DNA of 64,000 nucleotides from NCBI GenBank assembly GCA_030620095.1, contig JAUTXW010000056.1, forward strand, positions 1,179,501 to 1,243,500, in the 5' to 3' direction. This document shows, in pieces, positions 31,170 through 42,416 of the stretch (position 1 is the first letter of the stretch; each line of letters begins with the position of its first letter). A program made the position numbers and the translations under genes. This stretch comes from Kuschelorhynchus macadamiae. Lineage: Eukaryota; Arthropoda; Insecta; Coleoptera; Curculionidae. The notes beneath the pieces were generated by a model. It searched no databases. It was not told where the DNA came from and saw only the letters and a program-made list of their open reading frames with translations.

Positions 31170-32000
31170 CGTAACTATTAAAAGTTTTATTTTTATCTGT
31201 AGGATATTGCCATTTTATTTTTTACTATCTGTCCTGGGACTGATAACATTGAACCTGTATAAAATTTTTGGCGATCTTGGTCGGTTTTTAGCTGTCTGTA
31301 TTTTCTTCCTATAGAGAGGGCTTTTTAACCAAACAAATAAGAGTTCGATCTGTTAGAGAGAACCGATCTCTGATCACTTTTCAGTTTGCTCCATTTTTCA
31401 TAGTTTTGGTACCTGTAAATTAAAAATAAATAACGTTTTTTGCACGAGAAAACTTTTTCGTTATTTTTATTATATTTCCAAGATACTTTTCAACTGCTCT
31501 TTGAAAAATTTGAATCAGATTTTCACCAACTCCTGGTAAAAAAATATATAAATAGAGAAATGCACAGCATGAATACAAAAGAGATGGATGACTGATTCTC
31601 AATTAATAATGTCAATATAAAAAGAAAATGTAGGGTTAATTTAGCTTTTTGTGATGGTGTATGCAAAGTCAGTATTCTCAAACATATTCAAAAAGTAGTT
31701 TTCATAAGTCTTTTTTCTTTTTATTGGTAGAATCTACCAATTATTAGTCCTAGGACTGATATAACACAGACCCTGTATACTGTATGGAATGGTCGACGTC
31801 TTGGTAACTTTTTTAGTTTCTTTGTTTTCCTGTACTGAAAGTGTTTTTTATGTAAACAAATAAAAATTCTATCGGTTTGAGAAAACCAGAAAATTAAATC
31901 TTTTGTTGCATCAGATAATTTTTTAGCAATTTTTGTTATTTTTTTGAAGATAACTTTCCTTTGGCAACATTATATTCGATATCAAAATATCTACCTTTGA
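31170..32000 (+). repeat. Direct repeat, two diverged copies about 515-570 bp apart
   Basis: Blocks GTCCTGGGACTGATA, TTTAACCAAACAAATAA and TTTTTATTATATTTCCAAGAT at 31230-31485 reappear in the same order and orientation at 31748-31950 in altered form. A 60-63 residue open frame in the first copy is probably incidental. Confidence 0.5.
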
Positions 32001-32219
32001 AAACATTAAAACAGGCGCAAGGAATCATAAAGTCTCAAAATCGATGGCCCTTAACCTAAAAAACCAAAAGAAGTTTAGTGTCTTAACCTTAACAAAAAAT
32101 TAAAATAAAGATAAAGGTTTAGTATTTATTTCATTTTTTTTTAATTCAGTGAAAAACTTTACTGCGTGTTTGATTTAGAAAAAAGTAGAAACGCCAAAAA
32201 AGTATCAAAACTTCCAATA

Positions 32220-32600
32220 TAATGGCAAGGCTATACGATATTAGATTTTTAGATATTCGGCTATAGCAGATGTCATATTAGCCTTAAAGCATAATTATAG
32301 ACAAATTAAGGACGAATTAGAGGTTAAAAAGATTCCGGAGGCTATGACATTGCTTTAATAATTGTTTTGCAAGACGATTTATTGCAGACAATAAATAGTG
32401 CCTCGAAACGTACTAACGCTTTCAAATTTCTTTTTGAATTTTTCAAAGATGTAAGAGATAATTTTGATGATATTGAATATGAAGCAAATTTATTAAAAGA
32501 AAATAGGAACGACAAAGAAAGTAGAAACCATTTTTGTGGTCTAAAGTATTTTATATTTAACTTCAAACTCAAAATAAGTTTACTGTGTACAGATGAATGA
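32220..32600 (+). other. Unrecognised coding-like segment
   Basis: The open frame 32367-32600 reads SASKRTNAFKFLFEFFKDV and FDDIEYEANLLKENRNDKES. In another frame the preceding bases read LALKHNYRQIKDELEVKKI. Together these look like a frameshifted, helix-rich protein remnant, perhaps from a transposase. I cannot name the family. Confidence 0.25.
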
Positions 32601-32639
32601 AAACACATTAAACAAAAAAAAATAATCAGAACATTTTAA

Positions 32640-33190
32640 AATTAAAAATTTTATTTTATCTGACTTCCCGCTGCAGTGTTCTCCACACAGTCAAGTTAAA
32701 CTGAAAAGTCAAACTAGGCAGTAATCTGATTGTAGGTATAGGGAGTTCGATAAGAGAAACTTGATCGAAAAGTGTCAGTGCTAGGCCGCTTCTTGTATTT
32801 AGTTTATCAACTAAATACTTTTATGTCTGAGAGTTGACAGCATCGAATATAATACAGAGAAAATAAGTAAATCCTGTCTCGTTCATTTTCAGCAAGTCTA
32901 GCTTTTCATAAATGGAGATGATATGAGAATATCCTGGAATTTTGGTAATGAAACGAATGCAATAATTCTACACAGTCTGTATCCTCACAGGATTCCCATT
33001 CGTCAAACAAGGTCCATAAACAACATCATCGTAGTGAAAATGAGGCAAAAGGGTATATTCATCTAGTAAATCTTTAAATTTGTATAGAGATTTAAGAATT
33101 AAGCTTAGAATCCAACAACAGCCCAAGGTTCCTAATAACATTGGGGAACAGCAAAAGTATTTCCGAGCCCAAAATAGCAAAATCTTACTT
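32640..33190 (-). pseudogene. C-terminal remnant of a LINE ORF2
   Basis: On the minus strand: FKDLLDEYTLLPHFHYDDVVYGPCL, shown here only in part as YDDVVYGPCL, then RIQTVQNYCIRFITKIPGYS, YEKLDLLKMNE and, near the end, LIELPIPTIRLLPSLTFQFN. These are the post-RT blocks of Jockey/CR1-type ORF2s (a YCD-V-YGPCL motif, then RFI..I). The RT part of what seems to be the same element lies at 35700-35180, on the far side of an inserted gene-like sequence. Confidence 0.6.
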
Positions 33191-33442
33191 TACTAAACTA
33201 ATTAACAATCTGTCTTGCAAAAGTCTCAGTTTTATAGATTCATGCTTACTATGATAATTTACGTACAGAAATTCTTTAATTGACGTATGAGAAAGTTCGA
33301 CCATAATACCTGGATTTATTATACCCGGTATACTTTATAAGGGGTTTAATAACATGAATCCTAAATTGTTAGTTAGTTGTATTTCAACCAACAGTTGATC
33401 GAGAGCTGTTCGTATTTGAGAAAGTAGAGAGTTTTGAGCAAC

Positions 33443-34721
33443 ATGTCGCGAGTTTGTGTAAATAGGCCGGATAATTTTTGTTAAATATGTGGTGAAGTGA
33501 CTTTTGTGACACATAAATATACTCTTCGCCCTTTAATAAAAAATGCATGTATTTTGACTGCAAAGTTGGAGATCAGGATAAAAATTGGGCTCCCCATAAC
33601 TACTACAACAAATGTGCGTCTAACATTCGCGGCTGGCTAAGTAGAAAAAAGCCTAAGATGCCCTTCGCTATTCTTATGATCTGGCGAGAAATGAAAGACC
33701 ACGTCACTGACCGTTACTTTTGCTTGACATCTCCCATCAAAAAAGGCTTGTCGGAGAAAAAAAGATCTGCGATACGGTATTCAAATTTACAATCCGCCAT
33801 ACGTCCGGTGCCGCATAGTGACAAATTCCCTGTACCTAATCCACTTCAGGAATACACCCTTTATTCTGATGATGATCAAAAGGATTCAAACAGTAAAAAG
33901 TCTCACAAAATAAGACAAAGTGAATTATGTGACCTTAAAGGGAATTTAGAATTGCCCAAAAATAAAGCAGAACTATTGGCCTCTCGATTGCAAAAATGAA
34001 ATTTATTTCAAGATGAAGTAAAATTTTCTGTGTACCGCAGCCGTCAAAAAATCTAACACCATTTTTTAACATATAAAAAAACATAAAAACTATTTGGTAA
34101 CCTGTAGACAATTTTAAATCTGGACTATTATCCAACAAACTGAAGACTTTTCATTGATTCCTCAAAGTAAGTCTTAAGGTTGTGTTAATACATAATGGAA
34201 ACAAGTTGCATTCAGTCCCAATTGGTCATGCAGTCCACATGAAAGAAACGTAAGGCAATTTGAAATTGTTACTGGAGAACATACAATACCAAAGATATAA
34301 ATAGCATATTTGTAGGTATTTAAAAGTTGTGGAGATTTTGCCTAAAATGCAGCTAGGTGATACCAAATATCGCTGCTTCCTCTGCGAATGGGACATTCGA
34401 GCACGATCGGATCACTATAGAAAGCAAATTTGGCCCCCGAGAGAGTCTTTTGAGCCGGGAAAGAAAAATGTAACCAGCGCTCCACTAGTGCCCCCCGAAA
34501 ATATTTTACTACCCCCACTTCATATAAAATTGGGACTTTGGAAAAACTTTGTGAGGGCCGTGGACAAAGAGTGCCGTGCTTTCAGTTATTTAAAAGAAAA
34601 GTTCCCTAGGTTAAGAGATTTTTCGGAGATTAGGAAACATACAAACCATTGTATTATTACGAGAGATGCACAAGAGGCTGCTCTCAAAAGGCAGGCTAAA
34701 CAGCGAAAAATGAGTGTCTAA
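33443..34721 (+). pseudogene. Degraded copy of a multicopy arthropod protein family (mobile-element-like)
   Basis: The product reads MSRVCVNRPDNFC, an in-frame TAA (33482-33484), then ICGEVTFVTHKYTLRPL, and after a frameshift DCKVGDQDKNWAPH (from 33547), PFAILMIWREMKDH, YFCLTSPIKKGLSEKKR, SAIRPVPHSD and LELPKNKAELLASRLQ. After a gap with frameshifts come VPIGHAVHMKET (about 34225), TKYRCFLCEWDIRARSDHY (34364 on), PLHIKLGLWKNFV and FPRLRDFSEIRKHT, ending KRQAKQRKMSV. I recognise this order of motifs from large families of unnamed proteins in insect and other arthropod genomes. Their copy number suggests mobility, but I know no established enzymatic role. Cys pairs (ICGE, FCLT, FLCEW) suggest metal binding. 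The copy is inactive: at least one stop and several frameshifts. Confidence 0.7.
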
Positions 34722-35150
34722 ACTTTAGATTCAATGATTAAAATGTACTATTTAATTGTTTTTGTTGAACCAATAATAGATTATCTTATTATTGTATTAT
34801 CTGTATTTTGTATGTTCATTATATTATTATGAGAGATGCCCAAGAGGCTGCTTTCAAAAGGCAGGCGAAGAAGCGCAAAATTAGTGTCTAAACTTTAGAC
34901 TCAATGATGAAAATGTGCTGTTTAAATGCTTTTGTTGAACTAACAATATATTGTTATCTGTATTTTGTATGTTCATTGTATTATTACGAGAGATGCCCAA
35001 GAGGCTGCTCTCAAAAGACAGGCTAAGAAGCTCAAAATGTGCGTCTAAACTTTAGATTTAATGATAAAAATGTGCTATTTAATTGATTTTGTTGAACCAA
35101 CCAATATTTTTATCTGTATTTTGTATGTTTATTGTATATGCCTATAAATT
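34650..35150 (+). repeat. Three tandem copies of the gene's 3' end
   Basis: TTA(C/T)GAGAGATGC..CAAGAGGCTGC begins at about 34655, 34825 and 34981. Each copy carries the last 20 or so codons up to TAAACTTTAGA, then about 100 bp of downstream DNA with ATCTGTATTTTGTATGTT. Units are about 170, 156 and 170 bp. Only the first copy is joined to the rest of the gene. Confidence 0.8.
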
Positions 35151-35179
35151 AAAATTTTGTAACAAATAATTCAGATTTT

Positions 35180-35700
35180 TTTTGCGAGCCAACTAAGTTC
35201 TCTAATAGGAATTTTTTAGTTACTTGTGTGTATTTGAATCCAAAATAGGTTTTGTTCAAGAAACAAAAAAAGTTGAAATTTGTTCCCGAGTGTAATTTTT
35301 CGGCCATCAATCTCGAGACTGAGTTCGCTCATAACTCCCAAAATATAAGGCGAACTAATGAACATCTGTTGTCTCTTCTCAGGATTCAGTACTAAACCGT
35401 TTTCATTTTTGTCCAACGAGAAATTGAATTTAAATGGTTAATCAACACGCCTCACCATCATTCATGGAGCCCAGATTCCTATAGAAATCTCGAAGTTATC
35501 TGAGCCGAATCCGACATTTGTGTATTACCCGCACATTCAATAATAGTTTTTGGTTCACTCATCCAGTTAAGTGTGTAGCCAAAACGCCATAACAATTGAG
35601 TTTCGCTAGAAGATAAATATCCAACGACATGGAAATAACATAGACCCAGGTGTTTACATTTTGGAGGAATCCAACATTAACCCTGGTTTGCCAAACCGTT
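35180..35700 (-). pseudogene. Reverse transcriptase remnant of a LINE
   Basis: Minus strand: LLAKLNCYGVLATHLTG (about 35600) is the region after RT motif A. NGLVLNPEKRQQMFIS followed by LSLEIDGRKITLGNKF (35416-35250) is the region after motif C. The FADD block itself lies in the frameshifted part and is not seen. The C-terminal part of a similar ORF2 follows in the same strand at 33190-32640. Confidence 0.65.
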
Positions 35701-36113
35701 ACTGTGGCCAGATTATAACGGATATCATCCTTTATACTATTACCTAAATAAACAAGGAATTTCAGAAATTCCCAGTATAATATTTTAAAACGGATAATTA
35801 AATAGCTTATTATAAATAACTCAAACCGAATCTGTTTTCAATGTAATTTAAATCTTCTGTAATTATTATTCCTTATTTCAAGAAATAAAGCCCAGAATAA
35901 TCGGCAACGTCGGAATTCTACCTTTTTCGAGTATACTACAGATTTCTTTCGGGATCATTCGGAAAACGCCGAAGACGGTCGTAGTCATTCATCATTTCGA
36001 CCTATTTGATGCGCGACGTTGTAATTGTTCTAGTTGGTGAAATAAGTGTTTTTCAGAAATCGAAGGGTTTTGTGTGGCTATTTTCAAGAATCTGTTTAAA
36101 AAACTTTAAGAAA
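35701..36113 (+). other. No gene; possible 5' region of the exon at 36114
   Basis: 35701-35880 shows nothing. 35880-36113 is less AT-rich, with several CpG (CGTCGG, GCGCGACG, CGAAGACGG). It leads into AAGAAAATGG, a favourable start context, so it could be a promoter and 5' UTR. No TATA box is obvious. Confidence 0.3.
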
Positions 36114-36178
36114 ATGGTGCGAACTTGCTTTATTTGCAAAAAAAGAAACGATTTAAACCCAGAAGTTTGTTTTCGAAG
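36114..36178 (+). CDS. Candidate first coding exon, THAP-like zinc-finger start
   Basis: The segment reads MVRTCFICKKRNDLNPEVCFR and then AG followed by GTAAGTAAG, a near-ideal splice donor. A methionine, a C-x2-C pair and a following hydrophobic-aromatic step 12 residues on are how many THAP DNA-binding domains begin, and these are often split by an early intron. The upstream bases are less AT-rich and give an AAAATGG start context. No matching second exon was found in the window, and the exon is only 21 codons, so chance is possible. A segment at 42.4 kb on the same strand could belong to the same gene, but nothing proves it. Confidence 0.35.
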
Positions 36179-37523
36179 GTAAGTAAGATATGTCATACCA
36201 GTGCTGTAGTTGAAGGGTCAAATCACCGTCTAATAGCGTTCTTATATTTGCAAATGAAGTATTGTTTTTGTATTGCACATTTCCGTTGGGCTTAAATTAA
36301 TTTTTTATAACTTCAACTTATCTATAAAGTCGAAGACACTGATGATAAACGGAGTACAGCGGTTTGCTAATTTATATATTTGTGAAAAGTCTCAAATATT
36401 CCTCTAAAATTTATCAAATCACCTTTTTTGAGGGGTTAATAAACAACATAAATATACTATTTGGTAAAGCATAGGTACTAAATTTTAATTGAGTAAGCTG
36501 TAAGACCCACTATTTTATGTTGTCATTAATTACTCCAGGATGGTTTGCATTTTTTATGAAATTTTCAAGGAATATTTAGGGTAGTGTCGGAGTTCTCATA
36601 TAGCAAGCATATACAAAAAATGAAAATAGCGCAATAGCGTTACTTTACAATTTTTCATTTACCATAGATTTTATTTAATAAATTTGAAATGCGTTAATTT
36701 ATTGCCTAAAAATTTGGTTTTTAAAAATAAGTAATCAAAAAAGTAAATAAATACCATCCTGAGGAACATTATCCCAACTAGGGAGAATCTGTTTTTATCA
36801 GGTGATTTCGGTAATATAATTAATAATATAATATATTATAATGAATGTTAAAAATATCAAACATCTTGCCAGAAAATATTTATATTGTCAATAAGTGAAA
36901 TGTATAGCGGGGAAGGTGGATGGTGGGGAAAAAAGGGGGTAAATTGGGGGATAAATACTGTAAAGACATTGTTTTTCATAATATGGTTTTTGTGGTTTTT
37001 AGGGACACGAAGTTCAATTTTGCATTCATATTAATATTGGGCCATGTTTATTGCTGATTTTCTGTAAATATGAATAGATCCAATACATGTAAAGGTAGTG
37101 CATTTTTATATAATATTACTTGCCTCGAGCCTGGCAAACATTTAAAAGTAGTGTAACTTCGCTTAAATAGAACTAAAATGTGTTGGAAAAAGGGTGAAAT
37201 CAAAATGTTTTGAAAAACAAACCCGATTTCAAAAAATAGGTTGCATTAAAAAGTGATAAATTATATTTTATTACATATTTCCTATGAAGTCGGTGATAAG
37301 CTGATAAAGAAAGGTATTAAATAAGCATTATACTCTTGGTATAGACATCAAAACACAAAGTGGGTCCATGTAACAAAATTTAGTTTTATCTTCATCTTTA
37401 GTAAAAATAGTAATGAGAACTCACCCTTTTATTGGTTGTATTTTGTTATGGAAATACTTGTTCTTTAATGACTAAGCTTATTGCTAATAATAAATATTGC
37501 CACATGAACCATTACATAAATAT
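36179..37523. other. No gene recognised; possible intron
   Basis: AT-rich, with a G-rich patch at 36905-36955 and no mobile element I can define. If the exon at 36114 is real, this is the start of its intron. Confidence 0.4.
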
Positions 37524-37531
37524 GTCTTTTG

Positions 37532-38647
37532 CAGGCACGTAGCCAGGATTTCAGTTCTAGGGGGATCCAACCCTGTCAAAACCAATTCAATGACGAAAAA
37601 ATTATTAAGAAGAATGCTTTTTTTTCACTTGTTGCTAGTCCCCACTGCAAGTGCAACAAAATATGAAATAAAGTTTGAAAAAAACTAGTTATTTGCCAAT
37701 ATCTATTAAAACATTGCAGGTACAGCAATTATGAAAATGTAAAAAATTATAGGTATATCTTGAGCAAATAGGACGTTGGCGACTTTTGCTTAATATGTTT
37801 AGGTTTTATATATTTAATAGTAGTGCGTAGTCACTTTGTTAATATCGAGGTTAATGTGGTGCTATCTTCCATAGAGGGTCTGGAACCATATTGCTACATT
37901 AAAAATCTGGATTTCTTTAATCATAAATGTATTCATCTTTCTTTTTAGTACTTTCTAGAAATTCTAAAACTACTTTTAATGAGCGTTTGCTTAAAAGTTT
38001 TTCTTTTTTTGAGAATTCTAAATATTCCTCACTGTCAAAGTCGAATATTTTTTTGAGGTAATTTTTTTCAATCCCCAAAGGTAAATTCAATAATTTTCTT
38101 ATTCCTTAAATCGTGTTTTGTATACGTAAAGATAAGAACTTCAAAATTGTGTGAAATTGGATCACGAAGAGAAATTTTCAGCAGCTACCATATATTCTAA
38201 GTTTAATAATAATAATTTTTGTTGGAATTATCATAAATTTGATCTCGGCACGCATTTGCAATTTTGCTTATGACAGGAGATTTTTGTGGAAGAAAAATGA
38301 AATTTATTTTCCTATCGATTTATGTTAGAAACTGTCGTAATTACGAAAAAATCATTAGGTGCGTCTTTGTTTAGGGTAGCCTTTCTTAATTTTTTACATT
38401 TACATACTTGGGCTTGTTAAAAAACCCGTCAAAAAGTTAGAATTTCAAAAAATAGCCTGCTCCCTAATTTTCCTGAGGTTCGAGTTAAAAAATAGCTGTA
38501 GTAAGCAGAGCCAATACTGAACTGCTAATCAGTAGTTATTGGAATTCTACTTTCGTAGCTTAAATTATGTAAAAACTCCTAAATATTTTTAAGGTATCGT
38601 GCAGAGCGGGGGGGGGGGTCCGGACCCCCCCCTAGACTACGTGCCTG
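37532..38647. mobile_element. hAT-type DNA transposon with perfect 8-bp target duplication
   Basis: The element starts CAGGCACGTAG at 37532 and ends CTACGTGCCTG at 38647, an 11-bp perfect terminal inverted repeat extended by related G-rich bases (TCTAGGGGG at the left; a run of C inverted at the right). It is flanked on both sides by GTCTTTTG (37524-37531 and 38648-38655). An 8-bp duplication and a CA..TG outline are the hallmarks of hAT. At 1116 bp it is too short for an autonomous hAT and holds no complete transposase. It was probably moved by a relative elsewhere. Confidence 0.9.
37917..38107 (-). pseudogene. 62-codon open segment inside the hAT element
   Basis: The minus-strand frame without ATG reads LLNLPLGIEKNYLKKIFDFD, then YLEFSKKEKLLSKRSLKV and ends before TAA at 37917. 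It looks like the tail of a protein, possibly the transposase of the parent element. I do not recognise it. Confidence 0.35.
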
Positions 38648-38707
38648 GTCTTTTGTCACAGATAATTATTGATACAATTATATTAAATTAGCTTCTTGCT
38701 AACCTAA

Positions 38708-38811
<104 letters not shown>

Positions 38812-39189
38812 AAGCTATATAAAATTTCCTCTGAATTTCCGATTTTGAAAATTGTCACTGAATCATTAAATATGTAATAGACGAGTTTAATTATTATATA
38901 AATAATGATATATTAAATTAATATGGTGTTACTTTTATTTTGTCGATAATTATAGTTGTTTGTTATTATATCAAACCGTTTATAAATAAATTATATCAAA
39001 CTTTTAAACTTTGTTTTATTTTTATAAACCACGTGTCCGGGTGAAAATTTATAAAGTGCACTTTCAATCTTGTTATTCAAATTTTTATAAAAAAAAATTA
39101 AGTTTCAAATATAGTGTAAAATATTATACACGGTGCTTCAGAATCGCCAAAAAGTTTCGATGATGTTATTTTTAAACATCTTGCATTTT

Positions 39190-39690
39190 AATGCATTTAT
39201 TTACTTTTTTTATTATTGATTTCTTGATAAAAGTTTGTGGTTCAAAAAAATATTTTTGATAGTAATAAACTTTAGATCAGGATGTTCAAAAAAGTGGAGT
39301 TCACTAACAATTTCAAAAAAATAAAATTTTTCTGACGGTAGTTTTAAGGGCCATAAAAAATCGTAAATATAAACTGAGTACAATTTTTTATATTGTAGTT
39401 ATGGAGATATTTATGGTTAAACAGCAAAAAAACATTTTTCTATTTAAATCTTTCCTTAGCTATTACTAATATGACATAACTAATACTAAACCTTTATTTA
39501 CGATTTTTTACGGCCGCGACAGTCACAAAAATTTTAATTTTTGAAATACACTTTTTCGTATTTTTTGAATGCCTTGTATATCTGATTTAAAGTTGAATGT
39601 TGTGAAAACTATTTTTTTCTACAAACACACAAGTTTTATCAAGAAGAAAGTTTTTCGAGAAATTGATAATAAAAAAGTTTCCCATTTAGT
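39190..39690. repeat. Foldback element with arms of about 185 bp
   Basis: The left arm (about 39195-39380) and right arm (about 39505-39688) are inverted. Shared blocks are TTGATTTCTTGATAAAAGTTTGTG-like sequence, AAATTTTAATTTTT and ATTTACGATTTTTTACGG-like sequence. The loop is about 125 bp. A CAGTGGCGTAGCTA-type terminus (inverted, 39867-39880) lies just beyond and may belong to another element. Confidence 0.6.
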
Positions 39691-39880
39691 GCAGACTTTT
39701 CCACGACATAATATCTAAATTAGTTGTTTTCAAGTTATTATTAAAACTCTCACTTTTGCAAAGTGAAGTCGTTCCTGTTCATCTTAGAACAAAAAAAAAC
39801 TGTCATATCCACCATAATATTATTTGGGCTCAAAAAATATAGCAAATAATACATTATCTTAAAAATAGCTACGCCACTGG

Positions 39881-40879
39881 TAAGCCTCGCGAAGATATCT
39901 GACAGCATTGCAATTTTCACCGCAAACTATTCTTTATGCAATCAGTCCGTCTTTTTTCCACTCATACACAACAACAAATTGATGTTTGATTCTATTTATT
40001 TCATTTTTATGAATGAAATGCGTGGTCTATTTCTTTTTGACGTCATTGTAAATATCACTAATAACGTAATAAGTAATGTATTCGTATTATCTAAGATATT
40101 ATGGAGCACAATTTACACCATTGTATTAAACGATTACTTAAGTTTTTTTACCACAAATTAAGTAAGGACGAAATACTTGCCCGTATAGACAGATTATCGC
40201 TGAAAAATAAATATTGTGGTTTTGTTGAATTAGATTTAATTTATTTCTGTAAATGTCACCAAAGATTCATGAATTTGTTTTAATCTCTGTGCTTGACTTT
40301 TATATTTACGCTGTTCTTGTTTTGTCTTTTTACTTATTACTTAGTGTTTACTGATAATACTCATAATTTTCTATAACTATCAAATTTTGTTTTGTATGTA
40401 CCCATTTTTATATGCCCATATATATTTTTATCATCTTCGATATTTGTAATTTTTACTAAGGGATAACAATGTCAGCAAACCGGTATAATTGGTACCTTAA
40501 ACGATATTTAATTTAAGTAGCGGGCCTTTAAGTTAGGTTGCGCCTATGGCCTTACAAATGCTTAATTAATCCGCCATTGGGTAAGAGACCTGGATTTTCC
40601 TAATATTAATCATTACATAATAATTTATATTGCCAATATTAATGGCAAAGTTTCATATTTAAGTATTTACTATTAAATATACTTGATGGATTTGCTCCTC
40701 TAAAACTCAACTATGCAGACTATGATTAAATTAAGAGATAAGACCTTTCAAAAATATAAATGAACAAAAAATCAAAATCACTGGTATTATTACAAACAGT
40801 TGCGCAATCAAACAAATATAGCTATAAGAACTACAAAAAGGAAATATTGAATATTGTGCCTATAACAGTAATAGTAAAA
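39881..40879. other. No gene recognised
   Basis: AT-rich, with short frames that show no family motif. Confidence 0.45.
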
Positions 40880-42240
40880 TCTTATCTTCTTCTTTCCGTG
40901 CTTCATCCGATCCAGACATTGGCAATTAACATAGCTATTCTCAATTTATTTACAGCTTGTCGGCAGAGTTGAACACAGCTGAGACCACCCCAATCTCTTA
41001 AGTTCTTCAGACAGGACTTTCTTCGTCTACCTAGGTCTCTTTTGCTTCAATTTCGCTTTGCGTCCAAGGTATTCCAACTTACGTTTTTTTGTTGTGAGAA
41101 CAATTAATTTTTTTACACATTTTTCTCAGCACTTATTCGTGACATTTCCGTCCAGAAAATTTTGAGCATCCGTCGGTACACCTATATTCTAAATATATAC
41201 AGTTTGTTTACGATATTCTAGTTAATTCATGCCCCCACGACATAGAGTAGTGTGGAGAAAAAACACACAACATCTAGCTATTTTAAGAGTTAGGCTAGGG
41301 TTTTTGGCAAAACGCTGTCGTGTTTTTCTTTATCCTACAGCGAACTTATTTACTGCCATGCCATTGATCATGAGAACGCCTTGAGGGGGATTTTTTCTTG
41401 TTACAACCATATACTTAGTCTTTGCGATATTTATGCATGCCGTTTCGAACAATGGTGAATTCTGTTTAGTAATCTTTGCAGATGTTCGAAAGAATTAGCT
41501 GTACCATGAATATCTAATAATGTTGATGTGTTCTTCATTTATTTTTATATCCACTTGACCATCTAAAGTTATTTTGAAAATTTTCCCCGCGTTGAGATTA
41601 AACAGGGTGGGCGAAAAAACACACCTTTGACACAGGTTTCAATTCCGTTCGTGGTGATATTTTCCACTTTTACCATAGCTGAATGTTTCCAGTATAAGCT
41701 AGCTATGATTCTCATATCTTTTTCGTCAAGTCCAGTTTTTTGTATTATTTCAATTATATGTTCATGTTTGACTTACTGTGTCAAATGCTTTGGTATAATC
41801 AAGCAGACATATGCGCGTGACTTACGTCTCTGCATCTTTGTATAATAACTTGTAAAGAGAATATGGCCTCTCTTGTTCCTAAGCCTTTAGGAATCCAAAC
41901 TGAGTTTTTGCGACATTTGACTCACATTTATTATAGATTCGCTGATGTATACTCTTAAGCAATAGTTTACTAATGTGGTTTACTAAACTAATGAGACGAT
42001 AATAATCACAGCTTGTAGATGACGCTTTTTTGGGATTGGCAAGAAAGTTGAAGTTAGCCACCGTTTTGGTATTTCCCCAGTGTCGTAAATTTTATTGAAG
42101 AGTCGTAGCAAGATATCTGTAAAATTTTTACCGGTCGCAGTCATGAGTTGAGAATTTCAGCCTTAATGTTGCCAGAACCAGGAGCATGTCCATTTCGCAT
42201 ACTTGCAATAGCATGAGTTATTTACTTCTGGGAATTGTAA
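40880..42240 (-). pseudogene. Decayed LINE, RT to 3' end
   Basis: Minus strand: RT fingers DYYRLISLVNHISKLLLKSI ending AKTQFGFLK (42061-41879), then degraded motif A region (IIPKHLTQ), GLDEKDMRIIASLYWKHSA (about 41740), CINIAKTKYMVVTRKNPP (about 41420) and, at the very 3' end, LRDWGGLSCVQLCRQAVNKL followed by NVWIG and a stop (about 41000-40905), with an AAGAAGAAG-rich end. The order and the LRDW..AVNK ending are typical of a common insect LINE group. Many frameshifts; inactive. No 5' part is present. Confidence 0.7.
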
Positions 42241-42416
42241 TTAAATACTTAAAAAGTACTTTTTTAACATTCAGTTTTTACATATTTTTTCCTTAATCAT
42301 TATATGGATAGCAAGCCATGGCAGTATAATTATGGTAAAACCAAAAAAAGAGTTTATCTGTAAAAAATATAATTTTTAAGATTTCTGCACCTTACGTGTT
42401 TTTCTCATCTTAATAG

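Noticed and set aside
39867..39880. Inverted CAGTGGCGTAGCTA transposon end
   Set aside because: It is a typical end sequence, but no partner end or duplication was found within several kb, so no element is called.
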